This document shows, piece after piece, positions 1-7,525 of a DNA stretch of 12,322 nucleotides. Positions within the stretch are counted from its first letter, which is position 1. Each line of letters begins with the position of its first letter. The notes under the pieces were generated by a model. It made no database searches. It was not told the DNA's origin and saw nothing but the letters and a program-made list of their open reading frames with translations. A program made the translations under genes and the position numbers. Source of the stretch: Eubacterium sp. (lineage in GTDB: Bacteria > Bacillota > Clostridia > Lachnospirales > CAG-274); assembly GCA_020859645.1 (NCBI GenBank), contig JAJBVU010000199.1:452-12773 (forward strand), in the 5' to 3' direction.

Positions 1-1
1 A

Positions 2-10
2 TGTTATAGT
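2..10 (+). promoter_or_regulatory. Extended -10 of the unit A promoter (-35 outside window)
   Basis: TG at 2-3, one base, then TATAGT at 5-10. This is the same extended -10 hexamer found in the promoters of units B and C (2517-2522 and 7318-7323). The -35 box would lie to the left of the window, so the promoter is only partly visible. Transcription would begin near position 17, giving a 5' leader of about 75 nt before the TTG start of peptidase 1. Confidence 0.5.
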
Positions 11-22
11 TAAAGGGCAGAA

Positions 23-50
23 GCCGACATTTATAATATGCGGTGTCGGC
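23..50 (+). promoter_or_regulatory. Stem-loop in the 5' leader of peptidase 1
   Basis: GCCGACA at 23-29 pairs perfectly with TGTCGGC at 44-50, with a 14-nt A/T-rich loop. It lies between the predicted transcription start and the ribosome site (77-83). No T-run follows, so it is not a terminator. It could stabilise the mRNA 5' end or bind a regulator. The leaders of units B and C have no counterpart. Confidence 0.4.
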
Positions 51-90
51 AAAGCAGAAATGTAAGTTTATTAAAAAAGGAGGATTTACT

Positions 91-2211
91 TTGAAACTTA
101 AGCAAATTATTTCGGCGGCGGTTATTGCGTCAATGCTTCCGCTGACTGTAGGAACTGCCGCTTTTGGGGCGGAAGCTTCTTCCGACGGTTCGGCAGTTAT
201 AAGCGGCACAAAAGCCGTAGTTACGAAAAACGGGGGACTTGTAAATATTGATTTGGGAAACGACGACTCTGTGATTTTAGACAATTATACATATTCAAAG
301 GCAAGGTCGTCACGTACCTCATATAACACTGATTTAGACAATTTAAGCTATGTAACAGAGCCTAAGGATCAGGGCGATTTAGGACTTTGCTGGGCTTTTT
401 CGGCTCAATCCGGCTTTGAAACTCTTCTTATGAAACAGCTTGGCTTAAGCAATCCCGATTTTTCGGAGCTTCACCTTGCTCTTGCTATGAGCGACAGCTT
501 TTTGGAGGACGGAACCTACGGTTATGTGGGAAGAAGTGCAACCGACGGCGGAAACTCGGGAATGTTAGCAATGTATTCCACAAGAGCCGAAAATGCTTCA
601 GAAAATAAATTTACAGGGCCTGTTAATGAAAGCGATATGAAATATATTGAAGATACGGCTGCAATAAACGCCATAACTTCAGCGGAAATGGCTGTTGATG
701 TGTCGGAGGGCTATTTCCCGGGGTCATATTCCGTTATTGATTTGTCGGACGCAGCAGAATTGTCCGACAACGAAAAAAAGGCAAGAAATGAAATAATCAA
801 GGAGCTTGTAGATAACTGCGGCTCTGTCAGCATATCTATTTACAGCGGTGCATCATCTACAGTCAGCTATGATAATTTTAAACAGTCAGATGACTATACA
901 ATGTTTTATGAAAGCACATATTCAGATGCAACCCACGCTGTAACAATAGTGGGTTATGACGATAACTTTCCTGCAAGAAATTTTAAAGAAGCCGGCTTTG
1001 ATGAGCCATCTATGAACGGTGCATTCATAGTTAAAAACTCATGGGGCACAGACTGGGGCAATAACGGCGGATATTTCTATATGTCTTATGCTTCATATTT
1101 AAGCCAAATATTTGCTTTCGGAGACGCAATGGCAAGAAATACATATGATTATGAATATGACTATACTCCCTATGATACTGTCGGAGTAGTGTCATATACA
1201 AATTCAGACAGAAGTCTTTGCTTCGGCTCTTTTGCCAACCATTTTGAGAAGCAAAGCGCATTTAACGAAAAGGTAAATAAAATATCTGTTTATGTAAGTT
1301 CAGCAGACACAACACTTAAGTTATATGTTGACGCTGACGATTCAGACGGATATTTTAACGATTTACAGCCTGTTAAGGGCGTCAGCGGATCTGACAGCTC
1401 TGCTTATACGATAAATTCCGACGGCTCAATAGAGGTTAAATATGTGGGAAATTATGTTTTCGAGCTGACTGAGCCTGTGAAAATAACAGGCACCGGTTTT
1501 ACGGCTGCGGTATATGCCGAGTCGAAAAACGGTTATCCTGTGGCTTATGAAGCTTCAAGCGCAGACATATATCATAAATATTGCGGTGAAAGCTATTTGG
1601 CAGGCTCCGCAAACGATACATACGATAAGATTGAAGATATTTACGGCGAAGTTGATTTTATGATAAGAGCCTATACCGAGGAGGACACCGTTAATATAAC
1701 AATCAATGACGAAACTACATATACAACAAACGGCGGTACGGCTTTAAGCGCTGTTCTTTCATATGCCGGTATAACCGAAACGGTTTATGAAGAGGTAAGC
1801 GAAGAGGTCTATAAGCCTGTTGACGCAAGCGCAGCTGTTAATGATGACATAAGCCTTTATACAGCTGAGAGAATTTATGCACCTTATATGGAAATGAATA
1901 ATTATCAGGTATCAACTGACGGTTACATAAGATTTGTAGGGGAAATTATCGACGATTTTACCGATGATGTGGACGAAGTAACGGCTTTGGGTTTTGTTTA
2001 TTCCGCAGACGGCAAAACTGAAACAACCCTTGAATGTGACAAGGAGCTCTACAGCTCTTTAGGGGATTACAATGCCGATGACGGAGTTTATCTCTTTAAG
2101 TCGGATGAGCTTGCCGCAGGAAGCTATACTGTTTCGGCTTATGTAAGCTATCGTTTAAGCAGCGTGATCAGAACAGTTTATACGGAAGAAAAGACAATAA
2201 CTGCGTCATAA
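91..2211 (+). CDS. Secreted C1A (papain-like) cysteine peptidase with lectin-like domain, paralog 1
   Basis: A secreted cysteine endopeptidase of the papain family (MEROPS C1A) of 706 residues. Residues 1-26 form a signal peptide (KLK, hydrophobic stretch, probable cut after A-F-G). A pro-region of about 55 residues follows and lacks an obvious ERFNIN (I29) motif. The peptidase domain spans about 77-345 with oxyanion Gln94, nucleophile Cys100 (LCWAF), His282 (HAVTIVGYDD) and Asn316 (VKNSWGTDWG). A lectin-like beta domain spans about 352-530, starting at YDYEYDYTP and holding an acidic DADDSDG loop (414-420). A small beta domain spans about 533-591 and the shared C-terminal module about 596-706 (from YAPYMEMNNYQ). 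There is no sortase, dockerin or SLH anchor, so it is probably released. The TTG at 91 is chosen because AAGGAGG lies 7 nt upstream and the LKLKQII start matches its paralogs; the longer GTG start at 43 lies in the leader hairpin and lacks a ribosome site. Natural substrate unknown. Confidence 0.93.
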   Translation: MKLKQIISAAVIASMLPLTVGTAAFGAEASSDGSAVISGTKAVVTKNGGLVNIDLGNDDSVILDNYTYSKARSSRTSYNTDLDNLSYVTEPKDQGDLGLCWAFSAQSGFETLLMKQLGLSNPDFSELHLALAMSDSFLEDGTYGYVGRSATDGGNSGMLAMYSTRAENASENKFTGPVNESDMKYIEDTAAINAITSAEMAVDVSEGYFPGSYSVIDLSDAAELSDNEKKARNEIIKELVDNCGSVSISIYSGASSTVSYDNFKQSDDYTMFYESTYSDATHAVTIVGYDDNFPARNFKEAGFDEPSMNGAFIVKNSWGTDWGNNGGYFYMSYASYLSQIFAFGDAMARNTYDYEYDYTPYDTVGVVSYTNSDRSLCFGSFANHFEKQSAFNEKVNKISVYVSSADTTLKLYVDADDSDGYFNDLQPVKGVSGSDSSAYTINSDGSIEVKYVGNYVFELTEPVKITGTGFTAAVYAESKNGYPVAYEASSADIYHKYCGESYLAGSANDTYDKIEDIYGEVDFMIRAYTEEDTVNITINDETTYTTNGGTALSAVLSYAGITETVYEEVSEEVYKPVDASAAVNDDISLYTAERIYAPYMEMNNYQVSTDGYIRFVGEIIDDFTDDVDEVTALGFVYSADGKTETTLECDKELYSSLGDYNADDGVYLFKSDELAAGSYTVSAYVSYRLSSVIRTVYTEEKTITAS

Positions 2212-2227
2212 AAGGGGAGGAACAGGT

Positions 2228-2374
2228 ATGAAAAAAATATATGAAAAGCCCGTACTTTTAAAGGTTGAGTTAAATACTGAGGAAATCGCAGCTTCAAAAC
2301 AGCTTTCTTCCTTTAACATAATTAACTCTGAGATATCATCAGCAACAAGGACATGGACAACTGTAAAATATTAA
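2228..2374 (+). CDS. Small conserved peptide 1, possible RiPP-like precursor or peptide partner of the peptidases
   Basis: A 48-codon gene 16 nt after peptidase 1, with ribosome site AGGGGAGG 7 nt before its ATG, and 12 nt before a terminator. Family not recognised. It starts MKKIYEKPVL, has a conserved core LNTEEI (15-20) and ASKQLSSFNII (22-32), and ends with TRTWTT (40-45) and a Tyr. It has no signal peptide, membrane segment or cysteine. Two close copies end the next two units (7065, 12035). Against copy 2, many codon changes in the conserved core are silent (Lys3, Lys7, Thr17, Ile20, Ser27, Ser28, Asn30), which supports real coding. The Y-x-x-P-x-L start resembles the leader motif of lasso and related RiPP precursors; no modifying enzyme is nearby. 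A substrate, signal or regulatory peptide is equally possible. Confidence 0.8.
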   Translation: MKKIYEKPVLLKVELNTEEIAASKQLSSFNIINSEISSATRTWTTVKY

Positions 2375-2386
2375 TATAAGCTTAAG

Positions 2387-2423
2387 AAACCGCCGAAGCC
2401 CTCAACGGGTTAAGGCGGTTTTT
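2387..2423 (+). terminator. Rho-independent terminator of unit A
   Basis: AAACCGCC (2387-2394) pairs with GGCGGTTT (2414-2421), and CCC/GGG pairing in the inner part extends the stem. The T-run is 2419-2423. It lies 12 nt after the stop of small peptide 1 and closes unit A. Confidence 0.9.
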
Positions 2424-2493
2424 AAATAGCCGTTCAGCCAATGATTTGACTGAAATTTTACAATTTTAAAGGCTTACAAATTCTTGAAAAAAC

Positions 2494-2522
2494 TTGATTT
2501 TGTGTTTCGGGTGTGATATAGT
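2494..2522 (+). promoter_or_regulatory. Sigma-A type promoter of unit B
   Basis: -35 TTGATT (2494-2499), 17-bp spacer, extended -10 TGA-TATAGT (2514-2522). Transcription would start near 2529, leaving a leader of about 43 nt with a U-rich stretch before the ribosome site. The same arrangement recurs 4.8 kb downstream at 7295-7323, including identical flanking bases (GTGATATAGTGATAAT), which supports it strongly. Confidence 0.8.
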
Positions 2523-2557
2523 GATAATTGTAAAATGTCTTTTATTTTTTTTGAAAA

Positions 2558-2574
2558 AAGGAGGGCTGATTTTG
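2558..2574 (+). promoter_or_regulatory. Ribosome site and TTG start that set the start of peptidase 2
   Basis: AAGGAGGG (2558-2565), 6 nt, then TTG (2572-2574). The reading frame stays open upstream to a TTG at 2494, but that codon is part of the -35 box and lies upstream of the predicted transcript, so it cannot be the start. Similar ribosome site, spacer and TTG blocks precede peptidases 1, 3 and 5. Confidence 0.9.
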
Positions 2575-4791
2575 AAGATAAAACAAATTATATCAGCGGC
2601 GATAATAACAACACTTCTTCCCTTAAGTATGGGAACATATGCATTCGGCGAGGAAAGCCCATCAAAGAAAACGGCTGATTTTGGAGCGACAAAAACCGAG
2701 TTTATTCAAAGCGGAGATCTTATAATTACCGATAAAGAAACTGCCGGTAATTCACTTTCGGCTTCGGCTTATCCTAAGCTCAGGAGCTCGGCTTTAACCG
2801 CCTATAACAATGACCCGAATAACCTTCAGTATATAATAGAGCCGATAGACCAGGGAACAATGGGGTCCTGTTGGGCTTTTTCCTCATCGTCCTGTATGGA
2901 AACTCTGCTTATGAAGCATGACGGCGTAAGCTCAGCTGATGATAATTCGAAATATGGTCTTTCGGTGTTCCACACTGTTTTAGCTGTGAGCAGAAGCTTT
3001 CTTCAGGAAGGAGAATACGGCTTTGTTAATTTAGACCACAACAGCGGAAGTCAGGAAATGTATGCTATGTATACAACAAGAGCGAAAGGCAAAAACCTTT
3101 TTAACGGCCCTGTTAAAGAATCGGCTATGACCTATACAGACGATGAAGATGAAATAGCCTATATAACTGCCGATGATATGAACAGCGCCGAGCTTGCGGA
3201 ATATTTCCCGGGTTCATGGTCACTTCCCGTATTTGCCGATGTATTAAGCGATGAGGAAATAACCGCCAGAAACGCCATAATCAAGGATCTTGTGAACGCC
3301 TGCGGCTCTGTCAGCACATCGATTTTCTGCGGCGAAGTGATTGGTGAAGAATATGATAATTTTAAGGGAACAGATGAGTATACGGTATTCTATGACCCGG
3401 ATTATGAAATACCTAATCATGCCGTTACAATAGTGGGTTATGATGACAGCTTTGACGCAGGTATATTTGAAGAGGCGGGCTTTGAAAAACCATCTATGGA
3501 CGGTGCCTTTCTTGTCAAAAACTCATGGGGAACCGATTGGGGAAACAGCGGATATTTTTATATGTCATATGATTCATTTATAATATATGTATTTGCTTTC
3601 GGCAACCCGATTTCAAGCGATACCTATGACTATGAATATGATTATACGCCCTTTGAGTCGATAGGCGGAGTCAGAACATATTATTCTTTTGACGATGATA
3701 CAGGTGATTTTATAGGTTTCGGCGGTGTTTTCGCAAATAATTTTGAAAAGCAGACAGAAAAGCCCGAGGAATTAACTGCGGTATCTGTATACGTTTATTC
3801 AGATGATACCGATATTAAGATTTATGCGGATACCGATGACTCTGACGGCGCAGATGAATTAGACGGCTTAAACAATGATTTGAAGCTTCTTTCATTTAAA
3901 GAACCGGCTGACAGTATAGCTTACAGCTTGTCTGACGAGGGTACATCAATACATGTTCCCTATATGGGGAATTATGTTTTTGAGCTTGAAGAGCCTGTAG
4001 CATTAGACGGCGATTTTACTGTTGTTGCCGAGGCAGTTTCCTCTGACGGCGAACCTATAGCTTATGAGAGCGACACAGAGGTTAAAGACAGCCTGAATTC
4101 GCTTAATCATAAATATATAGGCAAAAGCTACGTGGCAGTTGATTTAGACGACGAGTTCACCGGTCTTTACGATTATATGAAAGCCAACGATCCCGAGGCG
4201 GAAGAGGAAAATTGTGAATGTGATCTAATGATAAGAGCCTATACAGCGGAAATTCCTCCTGTTAATGTGACCGTTGACGGAGAGACATACAAAGCGGAAT
4301 ACGGCACGGCATTAAGTGATTTTCTTGCTGCAGGCAGCATAGACGAAACGGTTTATGAAGCAGTAAGCGGTGAGGAAAACAGCTATAAGCCGGCTGATAT
4401 AAGCGCCGAGCTTACGGATGACATAACCCTTTACACAGGTACGGCTCTTTCCGCACCTGCCATAGAAATGAATAATTATCAGACCTCAGATGACGGCTGC
4501 ATAAGATTTGTAGGGGAAATCACCGATGAGTTTGACGATGCTGTTGAAGCGGTAATCGCTTTGGGCTTTGTTTATTCGGCTGACGGCGGTGAGGAAAAAA
4601 CAATTGAATGTGACAAAGAACTATATGAAGCTTTGGGAGATTATACTGCACCGAGCGGCACTTATCTCTTTAAGTCAGGCGAGCTTACGGCGGCAGACTA
4701 TATTGTTTCCGCCTATGTAAGCTGCATCATAAGAGGTGAAACCGACGCAGTAACAGTCTATACGGAAGAAAAGACAATAACTGCTTCATAA
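2572..4791 (+). CDS. Secreted C1A (papain-like) cysteine peptidase with lectin-like domain, paralog 2
   Basis: First gene of unit B, 739 residues from the TTG. Signal peptide 1-26 (cut after A-F-G, before EE). Active-site residues are Gln94, Cys100 (GSCWAF), His283 and Asn317, all in normal context, so it is probably active. The lectin-like domain spans about 352-558 and carries a longer acidic insert than paralog 1 around the TDDSDG loop (421-426). The small beta domain is about 563-622 and the C-terminal module about 627-739. It is closest to paralog 3, its immediate neighbour: both share the YPKLRSSALT pro-region end and most of the lectin-like domain, indicating a local duplication. A Cys in the C-terminal module (CII, 718) replaces the Tyr of the other copies. 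No peptide gene follows it; the next peptidase starts 17 nt after its stop codon, so the two are almost surely cotranscribed. Confidence 0.93.
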   Translation: MKIKQIISAAIITTLLPLSMGTYAFGEESPSKKTADFGATKTEFIQSGDLIITDKETAGNSLSASAYPKLRSSALTAYNNDPNNLQYIIEPIDQGTMGSCWAFSSSSCMETLLMKHDGVSSADDNSKYGLSVFHTVLAVSRSFLQEGEYGFVNLDHNSGSQEMYAMYTTRAKGKNLFNGPVKESAMTYTDDEDEIAYITADDMNSAELAEYFPGSWSLPVFADVLSDEEITARNAIIKDLVNACGSVSTSIFCGEVIGEEYDNFKGTDEYTVFYDPDYEIPNHAVTIVGYDDSFDAGIFEEAGFEKPSMDGAFLVKNSWGTDWGNSGYFYMSYDSFIIYVFAFGNPISSDTYDYEYDYTPFESIGGVRTYYSFDDDTGDFIGFGGVFANNFEKQTEKPEELTAVSVYVYSDDTDIKIYADTDDSDGADELDGLNNDLKLLSFKEPADSIAYSLSDEGTSIHVPYMGNYVFELEEPVALDGDFTVVAEAVSSDGEPIAYESDTEVKDSLNSLNHKYIGKSYVAVDLDDEFTGLYDYMKANDPEAEEENCECDLMIRAYTAEIPPVNVTVDGETYKAEYGTALSDFLAAGSIDETVYEAVSGEENSYKPADISAELTDDITLYTGTALSAPAIEMNNYQTSDDGCIRFVGEITDEFDDAVEAVIALGFVYSADGGEEKTIECDKELYEALGDYTAPSGTYLFKSGELTAADYIVSAYVSCIIRGETDAVTVYTEEKTITAS

Positions 4792-4809
4792 AAAAAAGGA
4801 GGGTTTATT

Positions 4810-7044
4810 TTGAAACTTAAACAAATTATTTCAGCGGCACTTATAACAGCTTTGCTGCCTTTGGGAACGGGAACAGCCGTTTTCGGGGAGGAAACCTCGG
4901 CAAAGAAAGTGCCTTCTGTGGGAGAAACAAAAACAGAGTTTACACAAAACGGAGATCTTATAATTGCCGATGACGGAATCAATGACAATGGACTTTTGAA
5001 GCAAGCCTATCCTAAGCTCAGGAGCTCGGCTTTAACCTCTTATAACAGCGATCCGGACAGTCTTAAGTATATAACAGAGCCGAAAGACCAGGCACATATG
5101 GGGTCCTGCTGGGCATTTTCTTCTGCGTCCTGTATTGAAACTCTGCTTATGAAGCAGGACGGCATAGAGACAACATCAGATTCAAAATATGATTTTTCGG
5201 TGCTTCATGCTGTTTTGGCTGTGAGCAACAGCTTTCTTCTGGAAAACGAATACGGATTTGCTAATTTAAACCATAGCGGCGGCAGTCAGGATTTATATAC
5301 TATGTATATAACAAGAGCAAAAGGTACAAATCTTTTTAACGGTCCTGTTAAAGAATCGTCCATGACTTATACAGACGATGAAGATGAAATAGCCAAGATA
5401 ACCGCCGATGATATGGAAAATGCCGAATATGTGGGCTATATACCCGGTTCTTATTCTTATATTGACCTTTCCGGCGGAGAATTAAGCTATGAGGAAACAG
5501 TTAACAGAAATGCCATAATTAAAGACCTTGTGAATGCTTACGGCTCTGTCAGTATATCTATTGACTGCGGTGAAGCGATTGAAGACAACTTTGAGAATTT
5601 TGAGATAACCGATGATTATACGCTGTTTTATGACCCTGAGTATAAGGTACCCGATCACGCCGTTACAATAGTAGGCTATGATGACAGCTTTGACGCAGAT
5701 GTGTTCGGAGATGCCTTTGGAAAAACTCCATCTATGGACGGAGCATTTCTCGTTAAAAACTCATGGGGTACTGACTGGGGTAAAAATAACGGATTTTTTT
5801 ATTTGTCATATGATTCATATATAGCAGATATAAACGCTTTCGGCAACCTGATTTCTATGGACACCTATGATTATGAATATGATTATACACCCTTTGGGTA
5901 TGTAGGCGGAGTTCATACATATGAATATCAAGACGATGAAACAGACGAAACTACAGGATACGGCGGTGTTTTTGCAAATAATTTCGAAAAGCAGACCGAA
6001 AACCCTGAAGAATTAACTGCGGTATCCGTATTTGTTTATTCAGCCGATACCGATATTCAGATCTATGTTGACACTGACGACTCAGACGGCGAAGATGATT
6101 TAGACGGCTTAAACAATGATTTACAGCTTCTTTCCTTTAAGGAACCGTCTGACAGTATGGCTTACAGCTTATATGATGAAGGCACAACAATAAATGTTCC
6201 CTATATGGGAAATTATATTTTTGAGCTTGACGAGCCTGTTGCATTAGACGGGGATTTTACCGTTATTGTTGAGGCAGTTTCTTCAACCAACATACCTGTA
6301 GCTTATGAGTGCACCACGGCTTCTAAAGAATCTTTGCTTTGGCTTAATCATAAATATATAGGCAAAAGCTATTTGGCAGTTGATGTAGACGGCGAGTTCA
6401 CAGGCTTTTGCGATTATATGAAAGCCGACGATTCCGAGGCAAAAGAAGGCGACTATGAATATGATTTAATGATAAAAGCCTATACAGCGGAAATTCCTCC
6501 TGTTAATGTAACCGTTGACGGCATTTCATACGAAGGGGATTACGGCACTGCTTTAAGCGAGGTTCTTTCGGCAAATAATATAACCGATACGGTTTATGAG
6601 GAGACAGCGGAAAACAGCTATGAGCCTGCCGACACAAGCGCTGAGCTTACTGAAGACATAACTCTTTATACAGGCTCATATATCCATGCACCTGCCATAG
6701 AAATGAATAATTATCAAACTTCAGATGACGGTTATATAAGGTTTGTAGGGGAAATTACCGATGAGTTTGACGATGCGGTTGAAGCGGTAATCGCTTTGGG
6801 CTTTGTTTATTCGGCTGACGGCGGCGACACAGAAACAACAATTGTATGTGACAGTGATCTTTACCAATCTTTGGGAGATTATACTGCACCGGACAACACC
6901 TATCTCTTTAAGTCAGGCGAGCTTACGGCGGCAGACTATATTGTTTCCGCTTATGTAAGCTATGTTATAACCGGCGAAACCGACGCAGTAACAGTCTATA
7001 CGGAAGAAAAGACAATAAGCACAACAAGCGCTTTAAATGATTAA
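4810..7044 (+). CDS. Secreted C1A (papain-like) cysteine peptidase with lectin-like domain, paralog 3
   Basis: Second gene of unit B, 744 residues. TTG start with AAGGAGGG 6 nt upstream, the ribosome site beginning just after the stop of paralog 2. Signal peptide 1-26 (V-F-G, then EE). Catalytic set Gln94, Cys100 (GSCWAF), His283, Asn317. The Gln is followed by AHM in place of the usual G-x-x, and VKNSWGTDWG runs into KNNGFF where the others read GGYF or SGYF; both are mild changes close to the active cleft. Lectin-like domain about 353-559 with DTDDSDG loop (421-427), small beta domain about 564-622, C-terminal module about 627-744. Its 3' end and the following peptide gene are nearly duplicated at the end of unit C (11830-12178). 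Confidence 0.93.
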   Translation: MKLKQIISAALITALLPLGTGTAVFGEETSAKKVPSVGETKTEFTQNGDLIIADDGINDNGLLKQAYPKLRSSALTSYNSDPDSLKYITEPKDQAHMGSCWAFSSASCIETLLMKQDGIETTSDSKYDFSVLHAVLAVSNSFLLENEYGFANLNHSGGSQDLYTMYITRAKGTNLFNGPVKESSMTYTDDEDEIAKITADDMENAEYVGYIPGSYSYIDLSGGELSYEETVNRNAIIKDLVNAYGSVSISIDCGEAIEDNFENFEITDDYTLFYDPEYKVPDHAVTIVGYDDSFDADVFGDAFGKTPSMDGAFLVKNSWGTDWGKNNGFFYLSYDSYIADINAFGNLISMDTYDYEYDYTPFGYVGGVHTYEYQDDETDETTGYGGVFANNFEKQTENPEELTAVSVFVYSADTDIQIYVDTDDSDGEDDLDGLNNDLQLLSFKEPSDSMAYSLYDEGTTINVPYMGNYIFELDEPVALDGDFTVIVEAVSSTNIPVAYECTTASKESLLWLNHKYIGKSYLAVDVDGEFTGFCDYMKADDSEAKEGDYEYDLMIKAYTAEIPPVNVTVDGISYEGDYGTALSEVLSANNITDTVYEETAENSYEPADTSAELTEDITLYTGSYIHAPAIEMNNYQTSDDGYIRFVGEITDEFDDAVEAVIALGFVYSADGGDTETTIVCDSDLYQSLGDYTAPDNTYLFKSGELTAADYIVSAYVSYVITGETDAVTVYTEEKTISTTSALND

Positions 7045-7208
7045 TGAAGGGGAGAAAATGAATAATGAAAAAGATATATGAAAAACCCGTACTTGTAAAG
7101 GTTCAGTTAAATACAGAGGAAATAACAGCTTCAAAACAGCTTTCCTCATTTAATATAATTTCGTCCGAGACTTCATCAACAAGGACATGGACAACTATAA
7201 GCTATTAA
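6859..7208 (+). repeat. Direct repeat, copy B: 3' end of paralog 3 plus small peptide 2
   Basis: About 350 bp closely matching 11830-12178. It runs from CTTTACCAATCTTTGG in the C-terminal module through the stop codon and to the end of the small peptide gene. Identity is highest in the peptide gene. The spacer between the genes is the most diverged part. This marks a duplication or gene conversion that moved the peptidase tail and peptide gene as one block. Confidence 0.75.
7065..7208 (+). CDS. Small conserved peptide 2, possible RiPP-like precursor or peptide partner of the peptidases
   Basis: A 47-codon gene 20 nt after paralog 3. The ATG at 7065 has AAGGGGAG about 10 nt upstream. An ATG at 7058 is in another frame and stops after seven codons. 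It differs from copy 1 by few residues: Val11, Gln14, Thr21, Ser33, Thr36, loss of one Ala near 39, and ISY instead of VKY at the end. It keeps YEKPVL, LNTEEI, ASKQLSSFNII and TRTWTT. No signal peptide or Cys. It ends unit B directly before the terminator. Confidence 0.8.
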   Translation: MKKIYEKPVLVKVQLNTEEITASKQLSSFNIISSETSSTRTWTTISY

Positions 7209-7220
7209 TATGAAATTAAT

Positions 7221-7259
7221 AAACCGCCCGAACTCCCATTGAGAACGGGCGGTTTCGCT
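7221..7259 (+). terminator. Rho-independent terminator of unit B
   Basis: Perfect 10-bp stem AAACCGCCCG (7221-7230) with CGGGCGGTTT (7246-7255), 15-nt loop, followed by CGCTTT. The T-run is short and interrupted, but the stem is strong and the place, 12 nt after small peptide 2, matches the other two units. Confidence 0.85.
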
Positions 7260-7294
7260 TTATCGGAAAAAGATGTGTAAATTTTTGAAAAGGC

Positions 7295-7323
7295 TTGATT
7301 TTATGATTTTTATGTGATATAGT
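7295..7323 (+). promoter_or_regulatory. Sigma-A type promoter of unit C
   Basis: -35 TTGATT (7295-7300), 17-bp spacer, extended -10 TGA-TATAGT (7315-7323). It is nearly a copy of the unit B promoter, with the same hexamers, spacer length and flank. Unlike unit B, a 193-bp inverted-repeat element lies between this promoter and the gene, making a leader of about 250 nt. Confidence 0.78.
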
Positions 7324-7364
7324 GATAATGGCAAAATGTTTTTGATTTTTTGCAACAGTTCAGC

Positions 7365-7424
7365 CGTGTCTTTTATTTTCAGGTTTTTGCATATTTATGT
7401 TCAAAAACCTGAAAATAAGACACG
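7365..7424 (+). repeat. Long hairpin in the left half of the MITE-like element
   Basis: The 25-nt arm 7365-7389 pairs with the 23-nt arm 7402-7424 along 23 bp with a 2-nt bulge; the loop is 12 nt (7390-7401). The stem is CGTGTCTT at the base and GGTTTTTG at the tip. Neither strand has a T-run after it, so it is not a classic terminator, but in the transcript it would be a very stable structure. Confidence 0.75.
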
Positions 7425-7444
7425 AGCAGAGCGCCAAATAATGA

Positions 7445-7525
7445 GCTAAAGAGAACCCGAAAGACATCGGGCGAGCTTCAGCTCGGTTTTGCGTCAGCAA
7501 AACTTCTGAAGAGAACCGCTTTAGC
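7445..7525 (+). repeat. Multi-branched fold in the right half of the MITE-like element
   Basis: Three hairpins follow one another: CCCGA/TCGGG (7456-7460, 7467-7471), CGAGC-TTCA-GCTCG (7472-7485) and GTTTTGC-GTCA-GCAAAAC (7486-7503). GCTAAAG (7445-7451) and CTTTAGC (7519-7525) can close them as an outer 7-bp stem. The shape is cloverleaf-like, but there is no T-loop consensus or anticodon arm, so it is not a tRNA. It may act as RNA in the leader or as a transposase recognition fold in DNA. Confidence 0.6.

Noticed and set aside
1031..1261. Minus-strand open frame of 76 codons, with similar ones at 8542-8760 and 10760-10960
   Set aside because: They are reverse-strand images of the same conserved peptidase region (SWGTDWG to YDYTP). 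They recur because the paralogs are similar, and they lack ribosome sites.
2494..2571. A 26-residue N-terminal extension of paralog 2
   Set aside because: Its start codon is part of the -35 box, upstream of the predicted transcript. The TTG at 2572 has the ribosome site and matches the paralogs.
4758..4988. Minus-strand open frames at 4758-4988 and 9792-9998
   Set aside because: Both are shadows across the gene junction and signal peptide region of the next peptidase.
7445..7525. tRNA reading of the cloverleaf-like fold
   Set aside because: No T-loop consensus, no proper D or anticodon arm and wrong arm spacing.
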